NCBI GenBank assembly: GCA_036525535.1
Contig: DATDAH010000260.1
Span: 1 to 19,779, forward strand
Direction of reading: 5' to 3'
Source: DATDAH01 sp036525535
Lineage (GTDB): Bacteria > Actinomycetota > Acidimicrobiia > Acidimicrobiales > DATDAH01
DNA: 19,779 bases
The notes under the pieces were generated by a model. The model saw nothing but the letters and a program-made list of their open reading frames with translations, ran no database searches and had not been told where the DNA came from. This document shows positions 5,606 to 12,428 of the stretch, piece after piece. The position numbers and the translations under genes were made by a program. Within the stretch, counting starts at the first letter, position 1. Every line of letters begins with the position of its first letter.

Positions 5606-7057
5606 CTACTGCGAGAGGCAGGCGCCGGCCCGGCGGGGGTCGCCGCTTCCGTGCCCGTCGGGAGCGACGGCATGGACCCCGCCGAAGTAGAGGTTCAGGT
5701 CCGACCACGGGTTGATCGGGCCCAGCACCGCCAACGCGGCGACGGACTCGGCGGCGAAGCCGGGCTCGACCTGGAAGGCGGCGCCGTCCCAGTGGATGCG
5801 GGGCCGACTCACCGCGTCGGCGGGGTCCAAGCCGAAGTCGACCACGCCGCTGACCGTCTGCAGGATGGCGGTGCGGATCCGGGCCGAGCCCCCACTGCCC
5901 AGAACGAGCTCGACGCCGTCCGGCCCGAGGACCACCGTGGGCGCCATCATCGACGACACCCGGACGCCGGGGGGCGATGCGTGGAAGCCGTCCGGATGGA
6001 GGTCGTCCTCCCCCAGCATGTTGTTCAGCATCACGCCCGTCCCCGGGACCACGTAGCCCGAGGCTTCGCCGTTGGAGGTCGACAACGAGGCCACGTTGCC
6101 CTCGGCGTCGGCCACGCTGGCGTGGGTCGTGCCCCGGCTGAACCGAGGCCCGTCCGGGGGGACCCGCGACGCCTCGAGGTCCTGCAGAGCCCGCCCGAGC
6201 GCGGTCAGGTGCCCGGGATCCCCCCAAGCGCCGGGGGTGGGGAGATCCTCGGCGAGGAACCCCAGCCCCCGACCGATCAGCTCGCCGCCGAAGGCCGGCG
6301 GCGGGTTGGTCAGGACCGTCCGGTCCCGGTAGCGCACGGCCAGTGGCTCCCGTTCGGCGACGGCGTAGGCCGCCAGGTCCTCGGCGGTGATGAGCCCCTC
6401 CCCCGCCGCCATTTCCCGGACCACCTGGTCGCCCCGACCTTCGGACCAGAGGCCGTGGCGGGGATCGGCCTGCAGCTCGGCGAGGAAGCGACCCGTGTCG
6501 GGATTGGTGAACCGGTGGCCCGGCGGCTGCGGTTCGCCGTCGACGCCGAACAGGCGGCGCCCGTCCTCGGTCAGCACCAGGATCGGCCAGAGCAGGTCGC
6601 TCACGGAGCCGTGGAACTCGTCGAGGACGACGCCCTCCCGAGCCAGCTCGATGGCCGGCGCCACCACCTCGGCCAGCGGCAGTCGGCCGAGCCGTTCGTG
6701 GATGGCCAGGTAGCCGTTGACCGTGCCGGGCACGGCGGCCGAGCCCATGCCGGTGTTGAACACCTGGTCCACGCCCGGGTACCGGACCGCGACCGGGAAG
6801 AAGTGCGGCTCCGGCATCGGGTCGAGGCCCCGGCCCGGCGTGTCCACGAAGAAGTCGAACAGGGTGGCCTCGCCGGCCGCGGTCCGGGTCAGGCAGAACC
6901 CGCCCCCGCCGAGCCCGGTCATGAGCGGCTCGCTGGTCGCTGAGGCGAAGCCGGCCGCCACGATGGCGTCGAAGGCGTTGCCGCCGGCGTCGAGGACGCG
7001 CAGCGCGGCCTCGCACGTCGCCCGGTGCCCGCCGGCCACGACCGCGCGGGTCACCAC
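5606..7057 (-). CDS. Gamma-glutamyltransferase-like Ntn hydrolase
   Basis: This belongs to the GGT family, whose members self-cleave before a threonine that becomes the nucleophile and transfer or hydrolyse gamma-glutamyl groups. At 483 residues it is shorter than typical periplasmic GGT, and no signal peptide is seen. The large-subunit motifs GGNAFDAIVAA, MTGLGGGGF and GTVNGYL are present. The cleavage and nucleophile motif GTTHASVAD is at 309-317 (T310), followed by GNVASLS, and GSGGSARI near 387-394 fits the oxyanion region. The usual GREXAP-type segment with the substrate-carboxylate arginine is replaced by FFVDTPG near 69-75, so glutathione may not be the substrate. Two adjacent GTG codons (7057 and 7054) overlap the upstream ATPase stop, so translation is coupled. 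The call is firm for the family and open for the substrate. Confidence 0.88.
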   Translation of the reverse strand: MVTRAVVAGGHRATCEAALRVLDAGGNAFDAIVAAGFASATSEPLMTGLGGGGFCLTRTAAGEATLFDFFVDTPGRGLDPMPEPHFFPVAVRYPGVDQVFNTGMGSAAVPGTVNGYLAIHERLGRLPLAEVVAPAIELAREGVVLDEFHGSVSDLLWPILVLTEDGRRLFGVDGEPQPPGHRFTNPDTGRFLAELQADPRHGLWSEGRGDQVVREMAAGEGLITAEDLAAYAVAEREPLAVRYRDRTVLTNPPPAFGGELIGRGLGFLAEDLPTPGAWGDPGHLTALGRALQDLEASRVPPDGPRFSRGTTHASVADAEGNVASLSTSNGEASGYVVPGTGVMLNNMLGEDDLHPDGFHASPPGVRVSSMMAPTVVLGPDGVELVLGSGGSARIRTAILQTVSGVVDFGLDPADAVSRPRIHWDGAAFQVEPGFAAESVAALAVLGPINPWSDLNLYFGGVHAVAPDGHGSGDPRRAGACLSQ

Positions 7058-8220
7058 AGGTAGGCACCGATCCGGATCAGGCCCGCCAGGTCGTGGATGT
7101 CATCGGCCAGGTAGGGCACGGTGGCCACGACCTCGGCCTTCGCGCCGAGCCGCGCCGCCTCCTCGGCCTCGCGGGAGGCCACCAGGCGGTAGTTGAGGAA
7201 GCTCTCGGCCACCTCGTTGAGGACTCGGGTCGCCTGCGTGACATCGGGGACGCGGTCGGCCACGGCCTCGGCGACCGGGGCGGCGTCACGATCCAGGCGA
7301 TCGGCGACTTTGGCCGCCTCAGCCGAGAAGAGATCGGTCGGCAGGACCTTGTTGAATACCAGGGCCCCGAGGTGGAGCTTGCGCTCGGTGAGCGCCTGCA
7401 CGAAGAACTCGGCCTCCTGGGCGGGGGCAGGCTCCAGCGTGGACACGACGACGAAGGTCGTGCCGTGGTCCTCGAGGAGGCGGGCCACCGCATGCGAGCG
7501 TTCGACGAAGCCGTCGTACATGGTCTGGAACAAGAGGAAGAACTCCCCGATGTCCTCCAGGAACTGCGAGCCGAGGATGCGGTCGGCGATCGAGTAGAAG
7601 GGCTTCGAGGCGTAGTTGAGGACGCGGGACCGGGCGGGAGCGGTCAGCCAGCGCAACAGTCGGCTGCCGAAGAAGTCGGCCATCCGGTCGGGCGCTTCGA
7701 GGAAGTCGATGGCGTTCCGGGTCGGCGGGGTGTCCACGACGATCAGGTCGTAGCGCCCGGAGGAGTGGATCTCGTAGAGCCGTTCCATGGCGATGTAGTC
7801 GTGGCTCTGGACGAACTTGCCGGTGATGTTCTGGTAGAGCGGGTTGGCCAGGATGGCGTCCCGGGTCGCGGCGTCCGGCGCGTGCAGGCGGACGAGGTCG
7901 TCCCAGCTGGCCTTCGTGTCGAGCATGGCGGCGAAGAGCTGGCCCCTCGGCTGGACGCCGGCGTCGGTGAAGGCCGACCGCGGCACCTCCGACTCGACGT
8001 TGCCGAACTGCTCCAGGCCGAGGGCGTTGGCCAGGCGCTTGGCCGGATCGACCGTCAGCACCAGCACCCGTCCCCCGAGGCGGGAGGCGGCCATCGCCCC
8101 CAGGGCGGCGGCACTCGTCGTCTTGCCCACGCCGCCCGAGCCACAGGTCACGACGACCTCGTTGGCGGTCAGCAGCGCCTCGAGCGAGGACGACGCATCG
8201 GTCACTCGGCGTCGCGCCAT
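7051..8220 (-). CDS. ArsA/Get3-like ATPase, second of a pair
   Basis: This is a SIMIBI-class P-loop ATPase of the ArsA/Get3/TRC40 family, 389 residues from the ATG at 8218-8220. The deviant Walker A is CGSGGVGKTT near 26-35. The signature lysine of GKGGVGKT is replaced by serine, while the P-loop lysine K33 remains. DPAKRLANALGL at 58-69 and DTPPTRNAIDFL at 163-174 correspond to the switch regions. No membrane segment is seen. The start overlaps the stop of the first ATPase by one base. The pair resembles the actinobacterial Rv3679-Rv3680 type, proposed to act as a heteromer; arsenite export is unlikely because no arsB, arsD or arsR is nearby. A much longer in-frame extension to 9045 is an artefact running antisense to nothing recognisable. 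Confidence 0.9.
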   Translation of the reverse strand: MARRRVTDASSSLEALLTANEVVVTCGSGGVGKTTSAAALGAMAASRLGGRVLVLTVDPAKRLANALGLEQFGNVESEVPRSAFTDAGVQPRGQLFAAMLDTKASWDDLVRLHAPDAATRDAILANPLYQNITGKFVQSHDYIAMERLYEIHSSGRYDLIVVDTPPTRNAIDFLEAPDRMADFFGSRLLRWLTAPARSRVLNYASKPFYSIADRILGSQFLEDIGEFFLLFQTMYDGFVERSHAVARLLEDHGTTFVVVSTLEPAPAQEAEFFVQALTERKLHLGALVFNKVLPTDLFSAEAAKVADRLDRDAAPVAEAVADRVPDVTQATRVLNEVAESFLNYRLVASREAEEAARLGAKAEVVATVPYLADDIHDLAGLIRIGAYLW

Positions 8221-9173
8221 CAGTAACCCAGCTCTGCGGCGAGGGCGTCGGCCAACTGGCTGGTGGCCCGGATGCCATGGCTGCGGGTGAAGAGCTCTGG
8301 TGCGTACAACATCGGCACGCCCCGCAGACCCTCGCGTAGGCGATCGAGGTGGACGCTGCGGGTCCTCCGCAGGGTGACCGCCAGCTCCGCGGCGTCGAGG
8401 ATCGGAGCCACGGGGCCGCCCGCCGCGGCCTCCAGGGCGGCCACGGTGTCGGGTTCTCGCAGGGCGGCGAACACGGCCTCCTCGTCGCGGGAGAACAGTT
8501 CGGGCAGGACCCGGTTGACGACGGTGGCGGCGAGGTCGACCCGGGTCTCGGTCCGGATCCGCTCGGCCAGCTCCAGGGACTCGTTCACCGGCATCTCCTC
8601 GGGCGCGGCGACGATGACCGCCCCGGTGGTCGAGGCGTCGTCGAGGATCTCGCTCAACCAAGCCGTCTGATCCCGGACCAGTCCCACCTTGACCAGCTCG
8701 CCGATGGCCTGCGGGGCCGACAGCTGGGCCACGACGTGGCCGGTGGCCGAGGCGTCGACCACCACGAGGTCGTAGTGCTTCTCCTTGGTCTCCCAGACCA
8801 CCTTGCCGACGGTGAGGATCTCCTTGACCCCGGGGGCGGCGTTGGCCACGAAGTCCAGCGTGCGGGCCAGGGGGCCGATGCGGGCCACCAGCGGGATCTT
8901 GACCTGGAGGCGCAGGTACTCCTTCAGCGACTCCTCCGTGTCCATGGACATGGCGAAGAGGTTGGGCTGGACCTCGCTGGGCTCCCAGGCGGTGGGCGCG
9001 GCGGAGAAGAAGTCGGCCAGGTTGCCCTTGGCGTCGAACTCGCAAGCCAGGGTCTTCTGACCTCGCCGGGCGGCCACCAGGGCCAGCGCCGACGCGACGG
9101 TCGACTTGCCGACACCGCCCTTGCCGGTGACGAAGACCAGCTTGCGGTCGAGCAGATCGACCGGGGCGACCAT
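8220..9173 (-). CDS. ArsA/Get3-like ATPase, first of a pair
   Basis: This is the 317-residue partner of the downstream ATPase. It has a complete deviant Walker A TGKGGVGKST (residues 16-25) with the intradimer signature lysine K18 and P-loop K23. CEFDAKGNLADFF near 44-56 is the switch I region. The A-loop-like motif DASATGHVVAQL at 140-151 replaces the DTAPTGH of ArsA. The family forms nucleotide-gated dimers that carry membrane proteins or anions, but the client of the actinobacterial pair is not established to my knowledge. The start ATG lies four bases after the DUF3107 stop, and its own stop overlaps the next start (TGATG). The tight packing indicates a single transcript and likely complex formation. 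Confidence 0.9.
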   Translation of the reverse strand: MVAPVDLLDRKLVFVTGKGGVGKSTVASALALVAARRGQKTLACEFDAKGNLADFFSAAPTAWEPSEVQPNLFAMSMDTEESLKEYLRLQVKIPLVARIGPLARTLDFVANAAPGVKEILTVGKVVWETKEKHYDLVVVDASATGHVVAQLSAPQAIGELVKVGLVRDQTAWLSEILDDASTTGAVIVAAPEEMPVNESLELAERIRTETRVDLAATVVNRVLPELFSRDEEAVFAALREPDTVAALEAAAGGPVAPILDAAELAVTLRRTRSVHLDRLREGLRGVPMLYAPELFTRSHGIRATSQLADALAAELGY

Positions 9174-9177
9174 CAGG

Positions 9178-9408
9178 TCAGGCGCCGAACCCGATCCGGT
9201 GGCCGTCCTCGGGGCTTCCGATCTCGACGTACGCCACCTTGTCCACCGGCACGGCCACCTGCCGGCCCCGCCGGTCGGTCAGCCAGAGCGCGCCGGTGCC
9301 CGACAGTGCGGTGTCGATCTCCGCCTTGAGCTTGTCGGGGTCGGCCTTCTCCCCGAGCTCCACCTCCAGCTCCTTGGGGCTGTAGGTCACGCCGATGCGA
9401 ACGTCCAC
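9178..9408 (-). CDS. DUF3107 small protein
   Basis: This 76-residue protein matches the DUF3107 family, a small actinobacterial group of unknown function (Rv3208A/TB9.4 type). The features are MDVRIGVTYSPKELEVEL at the N-terminus, a helix with TALSGTGALWLTD, and the C-terminal strand motif VAYVEIGSPEDGHRIGFG. I chose the GTG at 9406-9408 because AGGAGG (9418-9413 on the minus strand) sits four bases upstream. A longer frame to 9543 adds unrelated sequence. It is the promoter-proximal gene of the ATPase operon, with a four-base gap to the next start. A minus-strand TAACCT (9440-9435) is a possible -10. Confidence 0.85.
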   Translation of the reverse strand: MDVRIGVTYSPKELEVELGEKADPDKLKAEIDTALSGTGALWLTDRRGRQVAVPVDKVAYVEIGSPEDGHRIGFGA

Positions 9409-9434
9409 GGATCCTCCTGTGCGAGTGCGGGGAC

Positions 9435-9440
9435 AGGTTA
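9435..9440 (-). promoter_or_regulatory. Candidate -10 for the DUF3107-ATPase operon
   Basis: TAACCT (TANNNT) on the minus strand would start transcription near 9428, giving a leader of about 20 bases that contains the AGGAGG site. No clear -35 is seen. Confidence 0.3.
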
Positions 9441-9454
9441 GGAGCGCCCGTCCC

Positions 9455-10363
9455 ATGATCCGCCTCCGCCCGGGGGTGCGAACATGGAACGTGGCCTCCG
9501 CTGACTTCAATGACCGCGTCGTCGACCTACCGGACGGGACCACCGTCGGCCTCTACGAGTACGGCGACCCGTCGGGCACGCCCGTGTTCGCGTTCCACGG
9601 CGTCCCGTCCTGTGGGGCCGGATTCGACTGGACCGACGAGCCGGCGAGAACCCGCGGCCTGCGCCTCCTGGCCCCGGACCGCCCCGGGGTCGGCCGCTCG
9701 AGCGGACCGGCTCTCGGGTCGGTGGGCGACTACCCCGGCCGCATTGCCCTCCTGGCCGACACGCTGGGCATCGACCGCTTCGCCGTCCTCGGCTACTCCG
9801 GCGGTGGGCCCTACGCCGTGGCCTGTGCCGCCGGCCCCGGCGACCGGGTCACGGCGACCGCCGTGGCCGCGGGCATGGGGCAGATGGGTGTCTGGGCCGA
9901 GGCCGATGACTTCGCCAAGACCGACCGCCAGCTGCTGGGCCTCTGCGTGAAGCACCCCGCCGCCGCCCGCCTGCTCCTCGGGTTCTCGGCCTGGATGGCG
10001 AAGCAGAGCCCGTCGTCGGCGGTGAAGTCCTTCGGCAAGGAACTGAGCGAGAGCGACCGGGCGGTACTGGCCGCTGAGCAGGCACCCCCGGAGGACACGA
10101 TCGCCCTGTTCACCGGAGCCTTCCAGAACGGGGCCCAAGGCGTGGTCGACGACTACCGGACGCTCGCCCACCCCTGGGGCGTCTCCATCGGGGCGACCGC
10201 TCCCGTGACGATCTGGCAGGGCGACGCCGACACGATGGTCCCCCTCCGCCACGCCGAAGCCCTGGCCGAGCACCTACCGGAAGCCCGCCTCACCGTCTGG
10301 CCCGGCGAAGGCCACCTCGGCGCTGTCACCCACATCGACGAGATCCTGGACTCGCTCATCTGA
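9455..10363 (+). CDS. Alpha/beta hydrolase
   Basis: This is an alpha/beta-hydrolase-fold protein of unknown substrate. Numbered from the ATG at 9455 it has 302 residues. The oxyanion motif HGVPSCG starts at H48, DRPGVGRSS follows at 75-83, and the nucleophile elbow GYSGGGPYA gives S115. The acid is probably the aspartate in WQGDAD and the base the histidine in GEGHLG near the C-terminus. No signal peptide is seen. The start is uncertain: ATG 9455 has AGGAG ten bases upstream, while GTG 9476 and GTG 9491 are alternatives that would still keep the whole fold. It is divergent from the DUF3107 operon and convergent with mrp. The context does not indicate a pathway. Confidence 0.85.
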   Translation: MIRLRPGVRTWNVASADFNDRVVDLPDGTTVGLYEYGDPSGTPVFAFHGVPSCGAGFDWTDEPARTRGLRLLAPDRPGVGRSSGPALGSVGDYPGRIALLADTLGIDRFAVLGYSGGGPYAVACAAGPGDRVTATAVAAGMGQMGVWAEADDFAKTDRQLLGLCVKHPAAARLLLGFSAWMAKQSPSSAVKSFGKELSESDRAVLAAEQAPPEDTIALFTGAFQNGAQGVVDDYRTLAHPWGVSIGATAPVTIWQGDADTMVPLRHAEALAEHLPEARLTVWPGEGHLGAVTHIDEILDSLI

Positions 10364-10399
10364 GGAGGTCCAGCCGGTCCCGACGCTGCCCAGCGGAGC

Positions 10400-10437
10400 G
10401 GAGCAGCTCGCTGACCCACTGCTCCGGCGGAGCCGGA
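10400..10437. terminator. Hairpin-rich region between convergent hydrolase and mrp genes
   Basis: Two overlapping perfect inverted repeats occur: GGAGCAG (10400-10406) with CTGCTCC (10419-10425), and TCCGGC (10423-10428) with GCCGGA (10432-10437) around a 3-base loop. They may form alternative structures and could end transcription from either side. There is no T-tract. Confidence 0.4.
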
Positions 10438-10469
10438 CTTGCTGAGCGCAGCGAAGCCTCGAATGTGAC
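10426..10469 (-). repeat. Short dispersed 3'-UTR repeat, copy B
   Basis: Read on the minus strand it runs GTCACATTCGAGGCTTCGCT to AAGTCCGGCTCCGCC. It starts six bases after the mrp stop, in the same orientation as mrp. It matches copy A at 2792-2837 at about 90 percent of aligned bases. The final 15 bases are identical in both copies. Confidence 0.7.
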
Positions 10470-10475
10470 GACCAC

Positions 10476-11621
10476 CTACGTGATCTTGAGCTCGGGGTGG
10501 TAGCGCTTGGTGGGGGCGAGCTCGGTGTCGATGCGCTCGGCCATGGCCCGGAAGACGGCGGCGGCCTCGCTGTCGGGGGCCTCGGCCGCGATGGGACGGC
10601 CCGAGTCGCTGCCCGCCCGCAGCTCCGGCACCAAGGGGACCTGGCCGACCAGGGGGACGTCGAGGCGGTCAGCCAGCTCCTGGCCGCCCCCGGCCCCGAA
10701 GATCTCGTAGCGCTTCCCGTCGTCGCCGGTGAACCACGACATGTTCTCGATGACGCCCCGCACCTCGAGCCGAACCTTCTCGGCCATGAACGCGGCCCGC
10801 TGCGCCACCTTCTGGGCGGCGGCCTGTGGCGTGGTCACCACGTAGACCTCGGCCCGGGGCAGGAAGCCGGCGAGCGAGATGGCGATGTCGCCCGTGCCCG
10901 GTGGGAGGTCGACGAGCAGGAAGTCGGGATCGCCCCAGTAGACGTCGGTCAGGAACTGCTCGAGGGCCTTGTGCAGCATCGGGCCCCGCCAGATGACCGG
11001 CGTGTCCTCTTCAGCGAAGAAGCCCATGGAGATGCAGCGCACGCCGTTGGCCTCGGGCGGCACCAGCATCCGGTCGATCAGGATCGGGGGTCGGGTCACG
11101 CCCAACATCCGGGGGATCGAGAACCCCCAGACGTCGGCGTCCACGATGGCCACCCGCTTGTCCCGCTGGGCCAGGGCGATGGCCAGGTTGGCGCTGACCG
11201 AGGACTTGCCCACGCCGCCCTTGCCCGATGCGATGAGCAGCACCCGGGTCTTGGAGCCGACGTCGGCGAAGGGGATGGCCCGGCCCTCGGCGTGACCGTG
11301 ACTCTCCTGGGTACCGGCTGTCGCCTCCGGATCGCCGATGAGCAGACGGCGGACCCGCTCCTGGCCGTCGTCGTCGAGCACGCGGGCGTCGATCTGCACG
11401 TCCTTGACGCCGTCCAGCGCCCCCACCGAGGCGCTCACCGCCTGACGGAGCTGGTCCCGGTACGGGTAGTCCTCGGTCGGCTCGGCGATGCTGACCTTTA
11501 TCCGCCCGCCCCGGTGGACCTCGGTCGCGTCGACCAGTCCGAGGTCGACCAGGCTGCGCTCGAGCAGGGGTTCCTGGACGGCGCGCAGCGCCTCCAGGAC
11601 CTCGTCGTTGGTGGGGGCCAT
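10476..11621 (-). CDS. mrp: Mrp/NBP35-family Fe-S cluster carrier ATPase
   Basis: Mrp (ApbC) proteins are ATP-dependent carriers that help load Fe-S clusters onto apoproteins. The 381 residues comprise an N-terminal MIP18/DUF59 domain (about 5-85), a linker, and a MinD-like ATPase. The ATPase has the deviant P-loop SGKGGVGKSS at 132-141, DADVWGFSIPRMLG at 161-174, WRGPMLHKAL and DLPPGTGD at 238-245. The C-terminal CxxC that binds the bridging cluster in canonical family members is absent: after IENMSWF the sequence is TGDDGKRYEIFG, and the only cysteine is C196. Actinobacterial homologues appear to share this loss, so it is probably a lineage trait. It is divergent from a SufR-like gene across 68 bases, fitting Fe-S biogenesis. 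Confidence 0.92.
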   Translation of the reverse strand: MAPTNDEVLEALRAVQEPLLERSLVDLGLVDATEVHRGGRIKVSIAEPTEDYPYRDQLRQAVSASVGALDGVKDVQIDARVLDDDGQERVRRLLIGDPEATAGTQESHGHAEGRAIPFADVGSKTRVLLIASGKGGVGKSSVSANLAIALAQRDKRVAIVDADVWGFSIPRMLGVTRPPILIDRMLVPPEANGVRCISMGFFAEEDTPVIWRGPMLHKALEQFLTDVYWGDPDFLLVDLPPGTGDIAISLAGFLPRAEVYVVTTPQAAAQKVAQRAAFMAEKVRLEVRGVIENMSWFTGDDGKRYEIFGAGGGQELADRLDVPLVGQVPLVPELRAGSDSGRPIAAEAPDSEAAAVFRAMAERIDTELAPTKRYHPELKIT

Positions 11622-11662
11622 CGGTACCGATCCGCTCCTGCGCGCCGGACTCGGGAATTTCT

Positions 11663-11682
11663 CCTATGCGCGTAGGTAGAAT
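11663..11682. promoter_or_regulatory. Overlapping divergent promoters with SufR-like operator
   Basis: CCTATGCGCGTAGG (11663-11676) is a palindrome with one mismatched pair, flanked by partly symmetric TTCT and AGAA. Directly beside it TAGAAT (11677-11682, plus) is a good -10 for the SufR-like gene. TATTCT (11683-11678, minus) is a possible -10 for mrp. A protein on the palindrome would block both promoters. The plus-strand start would fall at about 11689, one base before the GTG at 11690. Confidence 0.55.
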
Positions 11683-11689
11683 ACCGGGC

Positions 11690-12418
11690 GTGGAAGGTGG
11701 TGCTGGTGGTCCCCTGTCCCCCACCGAGTTCGCGTCGGCCGTCACGGCGATCGCGTCGGCCTTCGGTGACCCGACCCGCCGCGACATCTTCCTCCACGTC
11801 CACCAGCGCACGGACGGGGTGACCGCTTCCGAGGTGGCCGACCGCTTCGACCTGCACGCCAACGTGGCCCGGCACCACCTCGACAAACTGGCCGCCGGCG
11901 GGTACCTCGAGGTCAGCGTCGAGCGTCCGGACGGCGGTGGCGCCGGACGGCCGTCCAAGCGCTACCGGCCGACCGAGCACGAGATGAACCTCGAGATCAA
12001 CGTCCGTCACGACGACGTGCTGGTGACGCTGCTCGGCCGGGCCCTCGAGGCCCTGCCCCCCGCCCAGGCCGAGGCCCTGGCCGAGGAGGTGGGCGAGGAG
12101 TACGGCCGCACCATGGCGGGCGCGCTCGGCGCCGAGAGCAGCGGGCCCCGTTCCTTCCGGACCGCCCTCCATGCCGTTGCCGATGCGCTGACCGCCCACG
12201 GTTTCGCCGCCCACGCCGAGAAGCACGGCAACGAGCTGCGCATCGTCTCCGAGCACTGCCCCTTCGGCGGCGCCGCCGTCGAGCACCCGGTCATCTGCGC
12301 GGTGGACCGGGGCATGGTCAAGGGCATGCTCGGCGCCCTCTACGGCGACACCTCGCCGGTGACCGAGTCGTCCCGACCCACCGGCGACGAGATCTGCGTG
12401 ACCGCGGTGGCCGAGTAG
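11690..12418 (+). CDS. sufR: SufR-like Fe-S-responsive transcriptional regulator
   Basis: This 242-residue protein has an N-terminal winged helix: ASAFGDPTRRDIF near 22-34, then the recognition region ASEVADRFDLHANVARHHLD near 46-65 and a wing around 75-95. The C-terminal domain carries C190-x12-C203 within HCPFGGAAVEHPVIC, plus C236. SufR repressors bind a cluster through such cysteines and derepress suf or isc genes when the cluster is lost; the actinobacterial type uses three cysteines. I chose GTG 11690 rather than the ATG at 11666 because that ATG lies inside the operator and upstream of the -10. The mRNA is probably leaderless. It sits between mrp and a cysteine desulfurase, the expected targets. 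SufR assignment is strong by motif and context, but DNA targets are inferred. Confidence 0.85.
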   Translation: MEGGAGGPLSPTEFASAVTAIASAFGDPTRRDIFLHVHQRTDGVTASEVADRFDLHANVARHHLDKLAAGGYLEVSVERPDGGGAGRPSKRYRPTEHEMNLEINVRHDDVLVTLLGRALEALPPAQAEALAEEVGEEYGRTMAGALGAESSGPRSFRTALHAVADALTAHGFAAHAEKHGNELRIVSEHCPFGGAAVEHPVICAVDRGMVKGMLGALYGDTSPVTESSRPTGDEICVTAVAE

Positions 12419-12428
12419 CCCGCTGAGG

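Noticed and set aside
5028..7067. A 679-codon minus-strand open frame overlapping pdtaS and the GGT-like gene
   Set aside because: It is an Arg/Pro/Gly-rich alternative frame typical of high-GC DNA, shows no domain, and overlaps two genes with intact catalytic motifs.
8221..9045. Upstream extension of the second ArsA-like ATPase in the same frame
   Set aside because: The extension is low-complexity sequence in the wrong frame of the first ATPase gene; the ATG at 8220 coupled to its stop is the real start.
7051..9173. Arsenic-resistance operon
   Set aside because: The ArsA-like pair lacks ArsA cysteine context and no arsB, arsC, arsD or arsR gene is present.
9431..9454. GGGAC/GTCCC inverted repeat between DUF3107 and hydrolase genes
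   Set aside because: Only five base pairs with a long spacer, expected by chance in sequence this GC-rich.
11666..11689. ATG at 11666 as the start of the SufR-like protein
   Set aside because: It falls inside the palindrome and upstream of the -10 TAGAAT; the extra residues are not family-like.
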